64,000 nucleotides of DNA from Glycomyces sambucus (GCF_900102815.1 NZ_FNGF01000007.1:1-64000), one strand, 5' to 3'; numbered from the stretch's first letter, positions 30,603 through 40,931 are shown. Program-made: numbers and translations. The notes: generated by a model from the letters alone, not told the origin.

Positions 30603-32138
30603 TCAGGCCCCGGGCTCGTCCTCGGCGTCGGGCTCGCCGTCCGGCTCCGCGGTGGGCTCGGCCGCGAGGCGCACGGTGAACGCGGTGCCCTCGCCGGTCC
30701 GGGAGGCGACCTGGACGGTCCCGCCGTGGGCCTTGACGATGGCCGCCACGATCGACAGCCCGAGCCCCGAGCCGGGGTGGACGACCGCGTCGGAGCGGAA
30801 GAACCGCTCGAAGACCCGGTCGGCGGTCCCCTGCTCCATGCCGGGGCCGTCGTCGGCCACGGTGAGCAGCACCGTGCCGTCCTCGGAGGCGAGCTCGACG
30901 CGCACGTGCGTGCCCGCGGGCGTGTGCCGCAGCGCGTTCGACAGGAGGTTGTCGAGGACCTGCCGCATGCGGGCCCGGTCGGCGGCCACGACCGTGGCCG
31001 AACCGGGGACGCACGTGAAGCTCAGCTCGTGGTCCTCGGCCATGACCGCGTGCGCGGTGACCGCCTCGTGGGCGAGCGGCGCCAGGTCCACCGGCTCGGT
31101 CTCGACCGGCCGCTCCTGCCCGAGCCGGGCCAGGTGCAGCAGGTCACCCACGAGCAGGCCCATGCGCTTGGCGGCCTCCTCGATCTGGCGGATGTAGTGC
31201 TGCCGGTCGGCCTCGGGCATCTGCGGGTTCGACCGCACCAGCTCGGCGTAGCCGCGCACGCTCGTCAGCGGCGTCCGCAGCTCGTGAGAGGCGTCGGCGA
31301 TGAACTCGCGCATCCGCTCCTCGGAGTCGTGCGCGCGCTGCTCGGAGTACTCGCGGGCCCGCAGGGCCCCCTCGACCTTGGTGAGCATCGAGTTGATGGC
31401 CCGTCCCACGCGCCCGACCTCGGTGGCCGGGTCGTGCTCGGGGACGCGCCGGGAGTAGTTCCCGGCCGCGATCATCGCCGCGGTGTTCTCGATCTGCCGC
31501 AGCGGCGACAGGCTCGCGCGCACCAGGCCCACCCCGATCGCCGCGAGGCCCGCGAGGACGCCCGCGCCGATGAGCAGGTCGACCCAGACGAGGCCGGCGA
31601 CGGTCTTGTCGAAGTGCGCGAGCTTGTAGGACAGCACGTAGTAGGCGTCGCCCTGGAGGTTGTGGTCCTCGGGGTCGTAGTCGGGGTCGTTCGTGCCGAC
31701 CATCGAGCCGGTCAGGCCCAGGACCCGCCACCGGGTGGTGCCGTCCGCCGAGAGCGCCGTGAACGCCTCGCCGTCGGCCGCGACCAGGTCGTCGTAGTCG
31801 AACACCGGGTAGTCGGCGCGGTCGGTGGGCCGGTCGAAGCGGTTCCCCTCCCCGTACAGGATCGAGAACACGTACTGCTCGGGCCGCACCGCGGGCGTGC
31901 CGTCGTCGTCCTCCATGTCCTCGGGGTCGAAGACGTCGGGGCTGAAGTTGAGGAGCTGGGCCTCCAGCTCCTCGTCGACGGTGCCGAGGAAGTAGGAGTG
32001 CAGCGCCAGGATCGTGGAGACGCTGATGAGGATGAGCGAGCCGGCCACGAGCACGAGCACGGCGGCGGTGAGCCGCACCCGCAGCGGGGTGCGGTCCCAT
32101 TTGTCGCGGACGCCTTCCATGACGCGGGGCGTGCTCAA
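30603..32138 (-). CDS. Sensor histidine kinase (MprB-like)
   Basis: The predicted 511-residue kinase has a first membrane helix (AAVLVLVAGSLILISVSTILAL) and a roughly 140-residue acidic outside sensor domain. A second helix (LLIGAGVLAGLAAIGVGLV) leads into HAMP, HisKA with the phospho-accepting His in DASHELRTPLTSV, and HATPase with NLLSNALRHT and DDGPGM. The TTG at 32138 overlaps the response regulator stop (TTGA) and has GGGAG 8 bases upstream; an ATG at 32120 is the alternative start. It presumably senses envelope stress and acts on the adjacent regulator. 161 bases separate it from the protease gene. Confidence 0.9.
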   Translation of the reverse strand: MSTPRVMEGVRDKWDRTPLRVRLTAAVLVLVAGSLILISVSTILALHSYFLGTVDEELEAQLLNFSPDVFDPEDMEDDDGTPAVRPEQYVFSILYGEGNRFDRPTDRADYPVFDYDDLVAADGEAFTALSADGTTRWRVLGLTGSMVGTNDPDYDPEDHNLQGDAYYVLSYKLAHFDKTVAGLVWVDLLIGAGVLAGLAAIGVGLVRASLSPLRQIENTAAMIAAGNYSRRVPEHDPATEVGRVGRAINSMLTKVEGALRAREYSEQRAHDSEERMREFIADASHELRTPLTSVRGYAELVRSNPQMPEADRQHYIRQIEEAAKRMGLLVGDLLHLARLGQERPVETEPVDLAPLAHEAVTAHAVMAEDHELSFTCVPGSATVVAADRARMRQVLDNLLSNALRHTPAGTHVRVELASEDGTVLLTVADDGPGMEQGTADRVFERFFRSDAVVHPGSGLGLSIVAAIVKAHGGTVQVASRTGEGTAFTVRLAAEPTAEPDGEPDAEDEPGA

Positions 32139-32854
32139 CGATGCTGCTCCCGCAGGACGTACCCGATGCCGCGGAGCGTCTGGATGAGCTTGGGCTCCCC
32201 GGTGTCGATCTTGCGGCGCAGGTAGGAGACGTAGGACTCGACGATGCCGTCGTCGCCGCGGAAGTCGTAGCGCCACACGTGGTCGAGGATCTGCGCCTTC
32301 GACAGGACCCGCCCGGCGTTGATCATGAAGTAGCGCAGGAGCTTGAACTCGGTGGGCGAGAGCTGCACGGCCTTGCCCGCGCGCCACACCTCGTGGGTCT
32401 CCTCGTCGAGTTCGAGGTCGGCGTACTGGAGGCGCGAGGGCCGCGGGAGCTCGCCGGAGGAGCGGCGCAGGACCGCGCGGATGCGGGCGACGACCTCTTC
32501 GAGCGCGAACGGCTTGGTGATGTAGTCGTCGCCGCCGACCGACAGGCCGGTGACGGTGTCGGCGGTGTCGTCGCGGGCGGTGAGGAAGAGCACGGGCGTG
32601 TGGTCCGAGCCCGAGCGCATCCGGCGCACCACCTCGAAGCCGTCGAAGTCGGGCAGGTTCACGTCGAGGACGACCAGGTCGGGGCGGTGCCGCGCGACCG
32701 AGCGGAGGGCCTCGTCGCCCGAGCCCACGGCGTGGACGGCGAACCCGGCGTACCGCAGCGACGTGGCGAGCAGCTCGCAGATGTTCTCGTCGTCCTCCAC
32801 GACCAGGAGGGTCGCTTCGGTCTCGGCGCTCGGCTGGCTGGTCGAAAGCGGCAT
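32135..32854 (-). CDS. Response regulator, OmpR/PhoB family (MprA-like)
   Basis: The 239-residue protein has a receiver domain with the acidic pocket EDDE, the phosphorylated Asp in LVVLDVNLPDFDGFEV, the conserved Thr in LFLTARD and Lys in ITKPFALEE. A winged-helix DNA-binding domain follows (SPTEFKLLRYFMINAGRVLSKAQIL ... VSYLRRKID ... TLRGIGYVLR). The ATG at 32854 is chosen because the receiver fold starts soon after. A longer open frame upstream is a low-complexity leader. It overlaps the kinase gene by four bases. Confidence 0.93.
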   Translation of the reverse strand: MPLSTSQPSAETEATLLVVEDDENICELLATSLRYAGFAVHAVGSGDEALRSVARHRPDLVVLDVNLPDFDGFEVVRRMRSGSDHTPVLFLTARDDTADTVTGLSVGGDDYITKPFALEEVVARIRAVLRRSSGELPRPSRLQYADLELDEETHEVWRAGKAVQLSPTEFKLLRYFMINAGRVLSKAQILDHVWRYDFRGDDGIVESYVSYLRRKIDTGEPKLIQTLRGIGYVLREQHR

Positions 32855-33077
32855 GGCCTCATCTTCACGGTCGGGGCGGACCGGCGCGTCGGCCGGGGCT
32901 CCGCAGGTCGCAAGTGATTCCGAAGCATACGCCCGACCCCCCGGCGTGCCAAGCCGTCGCGGCCGGTCCCGGCCCGCCTCGGCGCCGGCGGTGACCGGCC
33001 GCATTGACATGGATCACCTTCGTGTGACCTTTTTCCGAAGAGTGCGTTGATTCGGGCATGTCCGGCGCGCGCAGGCT

Positions 33078-33102
33078 GTTTCCACTCGGAGCCGTCGGAT
33101 AG
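33078..33102 (+). promoter_or_regulatory. SigF/SigB-type promoter candidate upstream of the STAS gene
   Basis: GTTT-N15-GGATAG matches the alternative stress-sigma consensus of actinobacteria (GTTT-N15-17-GGGTA) with one change. It stands about 65 bases before a gene for an anti-sigma antagonist, which makes autoregulation by a stress sigma factor plausible. The overlapping TAGACT could also serve as a housekeeping -10. Confidence 0.4.
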
Positions 33103-33167
33103 ACTTTGTGTCGCAGCCGTGCACGTCGAGTGCGCGGGCAGGGAACCCTACCGGATCAGGTGAGTTC

Positions 33168-33521
33168 ATGACGCTGTCAATCGAGACCGCCACGACCGAC
33201 GCCGGAGTCGTCACCGTCGAGCTGGCCGGGGAGGTCGACTACGCGACCGCCCCCCAGATCCGCGAGACGATCACGAACGCCCTCGAGGCCGGCGGTGCCA
33301 CCGCCATCCGGGTCGACGTCGCCAAGGTGACGGTCCTCGACTCCACCGGCATCGGCACCATCGTGGTCGCTTACCGGATCGCCCGCGAGATGGGCGTGGC
33401 GCTGGCCGTCGTCAACCCCAACCGCTTCATCACCCGCCTGTTCACCGTCGTCGGCGCCGAGGAGCTCCTGGAGGAGCCCACCGAGACGTTCTCCGGCAAG
33501 GAGCGCAGCGCGGCGGGATAG
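33168..33521 (+). CDS. STAS-domain anti-sigma factor antagonist
   Basis: The 117-residue protein is a single STAS domain of the RsbV/SpoIIAA/BldG kind. These bind anti-sigma kinases and release a sigma factor when unphosphorylated. The serine that is phosphorylated is in VTVLDSTGIGTIV, and the preceding strand AIRVDVAKV fits. The ATG is within GTTCATG, with AGGTGAG just upstream. No anti-sigma partner is adjacent; a possible one lies at 45250 in this window. Confidence 0.88.
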   Translation: MTLSIETATTDAGVVTVELAGEVDYATAPQIRETITNALEAGGATAIRVDVAKVTVLDSTGIGTIVVAYRIAREMGVALAVVNPNRFITRLFTVVGAEELLEEPTETFSGKERSAAG

Positions 33522-33663
33522 CGCGCCGCCGGAGCCCGCCGAGCGGCCCCGGACGGGGCGCGAAACGCCGGTGTGGCGAACGAGACTTCCACCCGTATCC
33601 ACCTGCTGCGCAGCACATTCGCGGGGGTCCGAGTGACCGGCCCCGCAGAGGCGTTACCGGTAC

Positions 33664-33669
33664 TACACT
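33664..33669 (+). promoter_or_regulatory. Candidate -10 element for kgd
   Basis: TACACT in the gap before kgd, about 80 bases upstream of its GTG start, is the best -10 match. The -35 region is not obvious. Confidence 0.35.
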
Positions 33670-33748
33670 TTCTCCTCCCCCCGGTTACCCTTGAGTCCGG
33701 GGACTGCCGTCCCCGTCCACGCAGCGTCAAAGAAGAGGCGATTCAGTC

Positions 33749-36700
33749 GTGTCGAGTGCGACTCCGGGCAATCCGCTGACCGATTTCGGTGCCAATGAGT
33801 GGCTGGTCAACGAGATGTACGAGCGATACCGCGAAAACCCCGACAGTGTGAGCGCCGGCTGGCGCGAGTTCTTCGGGGGCGATCCGACGACCGCGCACCT
33901 CAACGGCGAGAAGCCGGCCGCCCCGGCCCCCGAGCAGGCCGCGCCCGCCCCTGCACCGGAGCCGGTCGCGCCCGCGCGCGCGAAGGCCGCCCCAGTGCAG
34001 GCCGCTCCCGCGAAGGCCGAGCCGGCCGCGGAGCCGGCCCCCGCCGCGCCCGCGCCCGCTGCCGTGGCACCCGAAGCTTCGACCGAGAAGGCGACCCCAG
34101 CAGTGAGTGAACCCGGTACCAAGCCGCTCAAAGGCGTCGCGGCCAAGGTAGCCCAGAACATGGACGCGTCCCTGGAGATCCCGACGGCCACGTCCGTCCG
34201 CGCGGTCCCCGCGAAGCTCCTGTTCGACAACCGGATCGTCATCAACAACCACCTCAAGCGCGGCCAGGGCGGGAAGGTCTCCTTCACGCACCTCATCGGC
34301 TACGCGCTGGTGCAGGCGGTCAAGGCCCACCCGGGCATGAACGCCTCCTACAAGGTCGTCGACGGCAAGCCGCAGCTGGTCACCCCCGAGCACGTCAACC
34401 TCGGCCTCGCGATCGACCTCGCCAAGCCCGACGGGACCCGCACCCTCGTGGTGCCGTCCATCAAGCACACCGAGTCCATGGACTTCCGCGAGTTCTGGCA
34501 GGCGTACGAGGACCTGGTCCGCAAGGCCCGCAACGGCAAGCTCACCATGGAGGACCACGCCGGGGCGACCCTCACGCTGACGAACCCGGGCGGCATCGGC
34601 ACCGTCCACTCCGTCCCCCGCCTGATGAAGGGCCAGGGGCTCATCGTCGGCGTCGGCGCCATGGAGGTGCCCGCCGAGTTCGCCGGGGCCTCCGACGAGA
34701 CCCTCTCGGACCTGGGCGTCTCCCGGATCATGACGGTCACCTCGACCTACGACCACCGGATCATCCAGGGCGCCGAGTCCGGCCAGTTCCTGGCCACGCT
34801 CCACCGGCTGCTGCTCGGCGACGGCTTCTTCGACGAGGTCTTCCGCTCGCTGCTCATCCCCTACGAGCCGGTCCGCTGGGTCCGCGACGTGTCGAAGACC
34901 CACGAGGGCCAGATCGACAAGAACGCGCGCGTCATCGAGCTCATCCACGCCTACCGGGTCCGCGGCCACCTCATGGCCGACACGAACCCGCTGCACTACG
35001 AGATCCGCCGCCACCCCGACCTCGACATCCTGTCGCACGGGCTCACCCTGTGGGACCTCGACCGGACGTTCCCCGTCGGCGGCTTCGCGGGCCAGCAGCG
35101 CATGAAGCTCCGCGACATCCTCGGCGTGCTCCGCGACTCCTACTGCCGCCGCATCGGCGTGGAGTACATGCACATCCAGGACCCGGAGGAGCGCGCCTGG
35201 CTCCAGCGGCGCATCGAGGTGCCCTTCGAGAAGCCGAAGGTCGAGGAGCAGAAGCACATCCTCGGGCGCCTGAACGCCGCCGAGGCGTTCGAGACGTTCC
35301 TCCAGACGAAGTTCGTGGGCCAGAAGCGCTTCAGCCTCGAAGGCGGCGAGTCGCTCATCCCGCTGCTCGACCGGATCCTCAACGAGGCCGCGGGCGCCGA
35401 GCTCGACGAGGTCGTCATCGGCATGCCCCACCGCGGGCGCCTGAACGTCCTCGCCAACATCATCGGCAAGAAGCTCTCCAAGATCTTCACCGAGTTCGAG
35501 GGGCACATCGACCCCAAGAGCATCGGCGGCTCCGGCGACGTCAAGTACCACCTGGGCATGACCGGGAAGTTCACCTCCCCCGACGGCAAGGGCGAGACCA
35601 CGGTCTCCCTGTGCGCCAACCCGTCCCACCTGGAGGCCGTGAACCCGGTCCTGGAGGGCGTGGTCCGCGCCAAGCAGGACCGCCTCAACCTCGGCGAGGA
35701 CGGCTTCACCGTCATGCCGGTCGCCATCCACGGCGACGCCGCGTTCGCCGGCCAGGGCGTGGTCGCCGAGACCCTGAACCTGTCGCAGCTGCGCGGCTAC
35801 CGCACCGGCGGCACCGTGCACGTCGTGGTCAACAACCAGGTCGGCTTCACGACCGCGCCGACGCACTCGCGCTCCTCGCTGTACTGCACCGACGTCGCCC
35901 GCATGATCCAGGCGCCGATCTTCCACGTCAACGGGGACGACCCCGAGGCCGTGGCCGAGGTCGCCAAGCTCGCGTTCGCGTTCCGCCAGCAGTTCCGCAA
36001 GGACGTCGTCATCGACATGGTCTGCTACCGGCGCCGCGGCCACAACGAGGGCGACGACCCGAAGATGACCAACCCGCAGATGTACCAGGTCATCGACGGC
36101 AAGCAGTCCGTGCGCAAGCTCTACACCCGCGCGCTCATCGGCCGCGGCGACATCACCATGGAGGACGCCGAGGAGGCGCTCGCGGACTACCAGGCCCAGC
36201 TCGAACGGGTCTTCCGCGAGACCAAGGAGGCCCTGGCCGGGCAGACCGGCCCGCTGCCGTGGCGCCACCAGCCCGAGCCGGTCGCCGACGTCGACACCTC
36301 GGTGGACGCCGAGACGATCGCGATGATCGGCAAGGCCCACACCACGCTCCCCGAGGGCTTCGCGCCGCACAAGGCGGTCCGCAAGGTCCTGGAGAAGCGC
36401 AGCGAGATGTCGACCTCCGGCCACGTCGACTGGGCGTTCGCCGAGACGCTCGCGTTCGGCTCGCTCCTCATGCAGGGCAAGGCGGTCCGCCTCGCCGGAC
36501 AGGACTCGCGCCGCGGCACCTTCGTGCAGCGCCACGCGGTCGTCATCGACCAGGCCACCGGCGACGAGTACACCCCCGTCGCGCACCTGGGCGAGCACAC
36601 CGCGAAGTTCTTCATCTACGACTCGCTGCTCAGCGAGTTCGCCGCGCTCGGCTTCGAGTACGGCTACTCGGTGGAGAACCCCGACATGCTCGTGGCCTGG

Positions 36701-37468
36701 GAGGCCCAGTTCGGCGACTTCGTCGACGGCGCCCAGACCATCATCGACGAGTTCATCTCCTCGGGCGAGGCCAAGTGGGGCCAGCACTCCGGTGTGACCC
36801 TGCTGCTGCCGCACGGCCACGAGGGCGCCGGCCCGGACCACACCTCCGGGCGCATCGAGCGCTTCCTCCAGCTGTGCGCCGACGAGAACATGCGCGTCGT
36901 CAACTCCACGAGCCCGGCGAACTACTTCCACCTGCTGCGCCGCCAGGGCCTCGACCCGGTCAAGAAGCCCCTCGTGGTCTTCACGCCGAAGTCGCTGCTG
37001 CGCCACAAGGCCGCCGTCAGCGAGCTGGAGGACTTCACCACCGGCCGCTTCCAGCCGGTCCTGCACGACCCGGCGCTCGCCTCCGGCGAGATCCGGCCCG
37101 AGAACGTCAAGCGCGTCCTGCTGTGCTCGGGCAAGGTCTACTACGACCTCGCCGCGGCCCGCACCGCGCGCGGCGTCGCCGACACCGCGATCCTGCGCGT
37201 CGAGCAGCTGTACCCGCTGCCGGCCGAGGAGCTCAAGGCCGCCCTCGGCGCGTTCCCGAACGCCGTCGAGACCGCCTGGGTCCAGGAGGAGCCGGCCAAC
37301 CAGGGCGCCTGGTCGTTCATCGCGCTCAACCTGCTGGAGCAGCTCGGCGGGGTCCACCTGCGCCGGATCTCCCGCCCGGCCGCCGCCGCGCCGTCCACCG
37401 GCTCGCCGAAGGTCCACGAGGTCGAGCAGCAGGCGCTCATCGACGTCGCGGTCCCGCAGCCGCAGTAA
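33749..37468 (+). CDS. kgd: Multifunctional 2-oxoglutarate decarboxylase/dehydrogenase E1-E2
   Basis: The 1239-residue protein is the actinobacterial Kgd/OdhA type, close to the usual 1230 residues. It has an E1o N-terminal helix ([19 protein letters not shown]) and an Ala/Pro linker (about 45-120). The E2-like acyltransferase domain ends at the catalytic DHR near residue 335. The thiamine-diphosphate E1 domain has MPHRGRLNV near 561, [18 protein letters not shown] and a C-terminal pyrimidine-binding half. It decarboxylates 2-oxoglutarate in the TCA cycle and works in a mixed complex with the pyruvate dehydrogenase parts. The start is GTG. A strong hairpin follows the gene. FHA-protein regulation is known in relatives, not visible here. 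Confidence 0.96.
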   Translation: MSSATPGNPLTDFGANEWLVNEMYERYRENPDSVSAGWREFFGGDPTTAHLNGEKPAAPAPEQAAPAPAPEPVAPARAKAAPVQAAPAKAEPAAEPAPAAPAPAAVAPEASTEKATPAVSEPGTKPLKGVAAKVAQNMDASLEIPTATSVRAVPAKLLFDNRIVINNHLKRGQGGKVSFTHLIGYALVQAVKAHPGMNASYKVVDGKPQLVTPEHVNLGLAIDLAKPDGTRTLVVPSIKHTESMDFREFWQAYEDLVRKARNGKLTMEDHAGATLTLTNPGGIGTVHSVPRLMKGQGLIVGVGAMEVPAEFAGASDETLSDLGVSRIMTVTSTYDHRIIQGAESGQFLATLHRLLLGDGFFDEVFRSLLIPYEPVRWVRDVSKTHEGQIDKNARVIELIHAYRVRGHLMADTNPLHYEIRRHPDLDILSHGLTLWDLDRTFPVGGFAGQQRMKLRDILGVLRDSYCRRIGVEYMHIQDPEERAWLQRRIEVPFEKPKVEEQKHILGRLNAAEAFETFLQTKFVGQKRFSLEGGESLIPLLDRILNEAAGAELDEVVIGMPHRGRLNVLANIIGKKLSKIFTEFEGHIDPKSIGGSGDVKYHLGMTGKFTSPDGKGETTVSLCANPSHLEAVNPVLEGVVRAKQDRLNLGEDGFTVMPVAIHGDAAFAGQGVVAETLNLSQLRGYRTGGTVHVVVNNQVGFTTAPTHSRSSLYCTDVARMIQAPIFHVNGDDPEAVAEVAKLAFAFRQQFRKDVVIDMVCYRRRGHNEGDDPKMTNPQMYQVIDGKQSVRKLYTRALIGRGDITMEDAEEALADYQAQLERVFRETKEALAGQTGPLPWRHQPEPVADVDTSVDAETIAMIGKAHTTLPEGFAPHKAVRKVLEKRSEMSTSGHVDWAFAETLAFGSLLMQGKAVRLAGQDSRRGTFVQRHAVVIDQATGDEYTPVAHLGEHTAKFFIYDSLLSEFAALGFEYGYSVENPDMLVAWEAQFGDFVDGAQTIIDEFISSGEAKWGQHSGVTLLLPHGHEGAGPDHTSGRIERFLQLCADENMRVVNSTSPANYFHLLRRQGLDPVKKPLVVFTPKSLLRHKAAVSELEDFTTGRFQPVLHDPALASGEIRPENVKRVLLCSGKVYYDLAAARTARGVADTAILRVEQLYPLPAEELKAALGAFPNAVETAWVQEEPANQGAWSFIALNLLEQLGGVHLRRISRPAAAAPSTGSPKVHEVEQQALIDVAVPQPQ

Positions 37469-37479
37469 GCGAACGAGAC

Positions 37480-37515
37480 CCGGAAGGGGGAGGCCGCCCG
37501 GCCTCCCCCTTCCGG
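37480..37515 (+). terminator. Hairpin terminator after kgd
   Basis: A perfect 15-bp stem (CCGGAAGGGGGAGGC and complement) with a 6-base loop begins 11 bases after the kgd stop. Confidence 0.85.
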
Positions 37516-37621
37516 CGTCTCCGGGCCCGGTGAACCCCCGAGAACCGACAAGAATCCAACGAGTCGGAACGCCACACCAGTATCAATGGCTGCAATCCAC
37601 ACAATCCATGCCCTCGCGCCC

Positions 37622-37650
37622 TTGACTCCAAATGTGATAGCGATAACAAT
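37622..37650 (+). promoter_or_regulatory. Promoter with overlapping LacI-family operator for the sugar ABC operon
   Basis: TTGACT (37622-37627) is a good -35, and TAACAA/AACAAT at 16-17 bases is the -10. The imperfect palindrome TGATAGCGATAACA (37635-37648, CG centre, 10 of 14 symmetric positions) sits in the spacer and -10. This sequence is typical of LacI-family sugar repressor operators in actinobacteria, so the operon is probably derepressed by a sugar. No LacI-type gene is in the window. Confidence 0.6.
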
Positions 37651-37712
37651 GTCAGGACGGCTCACCCTTCCACCGGCCGCCCCGACAACGCTCACATTGG
37701 AGTGATGCATTG

Positions 37713-39035
37713 ATGCCGAACCCTCCCTCGCCACCTGGGGCCCTCTCCAGGCGGGCGCTCCTCACCGGCACAGCGGCAGCGGCCGGGATCGGCCTCGCCG
37801 GATGCGACTCGATCACCGGCGGCCTCAGCGGCGGCACCACCGTCAAGCAGTGGAACCTCCTCGCCGGATCCGACGGCGCCATCATGACCAGCATGCACGA
37901 GGAGTTCATGGCCGAGACGGGCGTGAACCTCCGGGCCACCACCTTCACGTGGGGCACCCCGTTCTACACCAAGCTCGTCATGGGCGCCTCCGGCGGCAAC
38001 GCCGCCGACGTCGCCACCATCCACCTCTCCCGCCTCGACAGCCTCTCGCCCTCGACGCTCCTCGACGCGATCGAGGTCGACGAGCTCGTCGACGCCGGGC
38101 TGAACCCCGAGGACTTCCCGACCGAGATCTGGGACCGGTGCTTCTCCGACGACCGGCTCTACGCCGTCCCGCTCGACACGCACGCCCTCGTCAACTACTA
38201 CAACCGCACGATCTGCGAGCAGGCCGGGGTCCTCAACCCCGACGGCACCCTCCTGGAGACCCACGGCGTCGAGGAGTACTTCGACCTCCTGCGCGCGGTC
38301 AAGGACGTCACCGGCGAGTACGGCACCTCCCTCGACACCAACGCCGGATGGCGCCAGTTCTGGGCCTGGTACCGCCAGCAGGACGGCGAGTGGATCTTCC
38401 ACGACGACGGCTTCGAACTCGACGACGACAAGGCCCTCAACGCCATCGACACCATGTGGCGCATGGCCGACGAGGGCCTGTGCCCGCGCATCTCCGACGG
38501 CGGCGCCACCGCCGCGAACTTCGAGAACGGCGCCGGCGGCCTCGTCCAGGTCGGCAACTGGGAGATCACCCGCTTCCGCGCCTTCAACGAGGCCCAGGGC
38601 CTCGACTTCTCCATGGCCGAGATGCCGGACTTCTTCGGCAACCGCCGCACCCAGGGCGACTGCCACGCGTTCGTCCTCCCCCGCCACAACAGCTGGGACG
38701 ACGAGGTGCGGGCCGCCACCGTCGAGTACGTCTCCTGGATGCTCCGGCACAGCCTCGAGTGGGGCGCCGGCGCCGGCCACACCCCCGCCTACCTCCCGGT
38801 CACCGAGAGCGCCGAGTTCCAGGAGCTCGAACCCAACGCCGAGTACTCGGGCGTCGTCGACAACGTGCAGTTCGACCCGAAGGTGTGGTTCGCGGGGTCC
38901 GCCGCGCGGCTGCCCGACGAGGTCGGCCAGATCTTCGCCGGGGTGTACTCGGGCGCGAACGACCCCGAGACCGCGCTCGCGGGCATCAAGGACGTCGCCC
39001 AGACGCTGGTCGACCTGCCCAACCCGATCGACTGA
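37713..39035 (+). CDS. Sugar ABC transporter substrate-binding lipoprotein
   Basis: The 440-residue protein has a twin-arginine-like export signal (SRRALLTGTAAAAGIG) ending in the lipobox LAGC. It is therefore a lipid-anchored extracellular solute-binding protein of family 1 (MalE-like), seen in FMAETGVNLRATTF, the acidic sugar-contact loops and TEIWDRCFSDDRLYAVP. Together with the two permeases it forms a CUT1 oligosaccharide or sugar importer; the sugar cannot be told. GGAG precedes the start. A TTG at 37710 in frame is also possible and better spaced. Confidence 0.9.
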   Translation: MPNPPSPPGALSRRALLTGTAAAAGIGLAGCDSITGGLSGGTTVKQWNLLAGSDGAIMTSMHEEFMAETGVNLRATTFTWGTPFYTKLVMGASGGNAADVATIHLSRLDSLSPSTLLDAIEVDELVDAGLNPEDFPTEIWDRCFSDDRLYAVPLDTHALVNYYNRTICEQAGVLNPDGTLLETHGVEEYFDLLRAVKDVTGEYGTSLDTNAGWRQFWAWYRQQDGEWIFHDDGFELDDDKALNAIDTMWRMADEGLCPRISDGGATAANFENGAGGLVQVGNWEITRFRAFNEAQGLDFSMAEMPDFFGNRRTQGDCHAFVLPRHNSWDDEVRAATVEYVSWMLRHSLEWGAGAGHTPAYLPVTESAEFQELEPNAEYSGVVDNVQFDPKVWFAGSAARLPDEVGQIFAGVYSGANDPETALAGIKDVAQTLVDLPNPID

Positions 39036-39058
39036 AACGATGCAAAGGGACCTCTCTG

Positions 39059-40000
39059 ATGTCTACTGACACCGCGACGCCCGCAGCGGCGTCCACGGCG
39101 GACCGCCCGCCGTCGCCGGCGCCCGCGCGGGCGCCGAAGCGCCGTTCCTGGCTCGGGCTGTGGTTCGTCCTGCCCTTCCTCGCCGTCTACGCCGTCTTCA
39201 TGCTCTGGCCGATGCTGCTGGGCCTGTACTACTCGTTCACCGACAAGAGCCTCACCGGCCGCCCCGTCGAATGGATCGGCCTGGCCAACTGGGCCGAGGC
39301 GTTCGGCGACCCCGCCGCCATGGACTCGCTGTGGAACACCGCGCGCTTCACGGTCCTGTCGACCCCGCCGCTGGTGATCCTCGGCCTCGCGTTCGCGCTG
39401 CTCGCGCACCGCGCGCGCCGGATCGGCTGGTTCCTGCGGCTGTCGTTCTTCGCGCCGTTCGTCATCCCCGTCTCCGTGGTCACCATGATCTGGCTGTGGA
39501 TGTACCAGCCCGCGGGCGGCCTCATCAACCACTACCTCGGGGAGTGGGGCCTCGGCGGCGACCGGCTGTGGGCGTTCCAGGAGGACGCCATGGGATCGGT
39601 CGTGGCCACCACCGTGTGGTGGACGCTCGGGTTCAACTTCCTGCTGTACCTCGCCGCGCTCCAGACCATCCCCGCGGAGGTGTACGAGGCGGCCGACATC
39701 GACGGCGCGAACTCGCTCCAGAAGCTCTGGGGCATCACGCTGCCGCTGCTCAAGCGCACGACCGCGCTGGTGATCGTCCTCCAGCTCATCGCGTCGCTGC
39801 GGATCTTCGACCAGTACTACCTGATGGCGGGCGGCGCCGCGAACCTCGCGACGGAGAACGTCTTCATCCAGTACATCTACAACTCGGGCTTCGTGGGCTT
39901 CCGGATCGGCTACGCCTCGGCGCTGTCGTACATCCTGTTCGTCTGCATCATCGTCATCGCCCTGATCCAGTTCCGTCTGCTGTCGAGGAGGGAGGACTGA
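39059..40000 (+). CDS. Sugar ABC transporter permease (MalF-like)
   Basis: The 313-residue permease has six membrane helices and the cytoplasmic EAA loop YEAADIDGANSLQKLWGITLPLLKR that docks the ATPase. The N-terminus is Pro/Ala-rich. It starts 23 bases after the lipoprotein gene and ends just 1 base before the next permease, so the three genes are one operon. Confidence 0.93.
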   Translation: MSTDTATPAAASTADRPPSPAPARAPKRRSWLGLWFVLPFLAVYAVFMLWPMLLGLYYSFTDKSLTGRPVEWIGLANWAEAFGDPAAMDSLWNTARFTVLSTPPLVILGLAFALLAHRARRIGWFLRLSFFAPFVIPVSVVTMIWLWMYQPAGGLINHYLGEWGLGGDRLWAFQEDAMGSVVATTVWWTLGFNFLLYLAALQTIPAEVYEAADIDGANSLQKLWGITLPLLKRTTALVIVLQLIASLRIFDQYYLMAGGAANLATENVFIQYIYNSGFVGFRIGYASALSYILFVCIIVIALIQFRLLSRRED

Positions 40001-40001
40001 C

Positions 40002-40892
40002 ATGACCGCTCTGCAAACGAGGCTCGAAGCCTCCGAGGACGCGCCCCGCGCCGCCAAGCGCCGGCGCCGTCCGCGCGTCACGCCCGGCTCCGCCCTGGTC
40101 TACTTCGCCGCCTTCGCGCTGGCGCTGCTGTGGCTGGTGCCGTTCCTGTGGGCCCTGACCACGTCGTTCAAGCCCGAGACCGAGGCGAGCCTCGGCCAGC
40201 CGATCCACTGGATCCCGCGGGAGTGGTCGCTGGAGGGCTACCGCATCCTGTTCGAACGCGGCGAGCACGTCACGTGGATGGTCAACTCGACGGTGGTCTC
40301 CACGATCGTCACCGCCCTGACGCTGGGCATGTGCGTCCTGGCCGCCTACGGGTTCTCGCGGCTGGACTTCCCGGGCAAGAAGGTCGTCTACGGGGTGGTC
40401 CTGGCCGGGATCATGGTGCCCGCGGAAGCGCTCATCATCCCGCTGTTCGACGTCGTCAGCGCCCTGCGCCTGGTCGACACCTACTGGGGCCTGGCGCTCC
40501 CGCAGACCGTCGCGCCGGTGATGATCTTCATCCTCAAGCGGTTCTTCGACGCGATCCCGCGCGACTACGAGGAGGCCGCGCGCATCGACGGCGCCGGGCA
40601 CCTGCGGGTCCTGCGGAGCGTCATCCTGCCGCTGTCGGGGCCGATCCTCGCCGCGGTCGGGATCTTCACGTTCATCGGGTCGTGGAACAACTTCCTGTGG
40701 CCGCTCCTGGTCGCCAACGACCCGTCGATCATGACCCTCCCGGTCGGCCTCGGCGTGGTCGCGCGCGGCTACGGGCTGCTGTACGCGCAGAACATGGCCG
40801 CGGCCGTGCTCGGTGCGCTGCCGCTGCTCATCGTGTTCCTGATCTTCCAGAAGCAGATCGTCAAGGGCGTCGCGGGCGTCGGCCTGAAGTAA
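40002..40892 (+). CDS. Sugar ABC transporter permease (MalG-like)
   Basis: The 296-residue protein is the second CUT1 permease, with six helices and an EAA loop YEEAARIDGAGHLRVLRSVILPLSG. GGAGG stands 9 bases before the ATG, within the end of the preceding gene. No ATP-binding protein gene follows. A shared MsiK-type ATPase encoded elsewhere is known for such operons in actinomycetes and is inferred here. A terminator follows directly. Confidence 0.93.
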   Translation: MTALQTRLEASEDAPRAAKRRRRPRVTPGSALVYFAAFALALLWLVPFLWALTTSFKPETEASLGQPIHWIPREWSLEGYRILFERGEHVTWMVNSTVVSTIVTALTLGMCVLAAYGFSRLDFPGKKVVYGVVLAGIMVPAEALIIPLFDVVSALRLVDTYWGLALPQTVAPVMIFILKRFFDAIPRDYEEAARIDGAGHLRVLRSVILPLSGPILAAVGIFTFIGSWNNFLWPLLVANDPSIMTLPVGLGVVARGYGLLYAQNMAAAVLGALPLLIVFLIFQKQIVKGVAGVGLK

Positions 40893-40899
40893 GGCAATG

Positions 40900-40931
40900 G
40901 GGCGGGACGCGGCCGATGCCGCGTCCCGCCC
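40900..40931 (+). terminator. Hairpin terminator of the sugar ABC operon
   Basis: A perfect 13-bp stem (GGGCGGGACGCGG and complement) with loop CCGATG begins 7 bases after the last stop. Confidence 0.85.

Noticed and set aside
32855-33010. N-terminal extension of the response regulator
   Set aside because: Low-complexity Arg/Gly/Pro leader unlike receiver domains; the ATG at 32854 directly precedes the fold.
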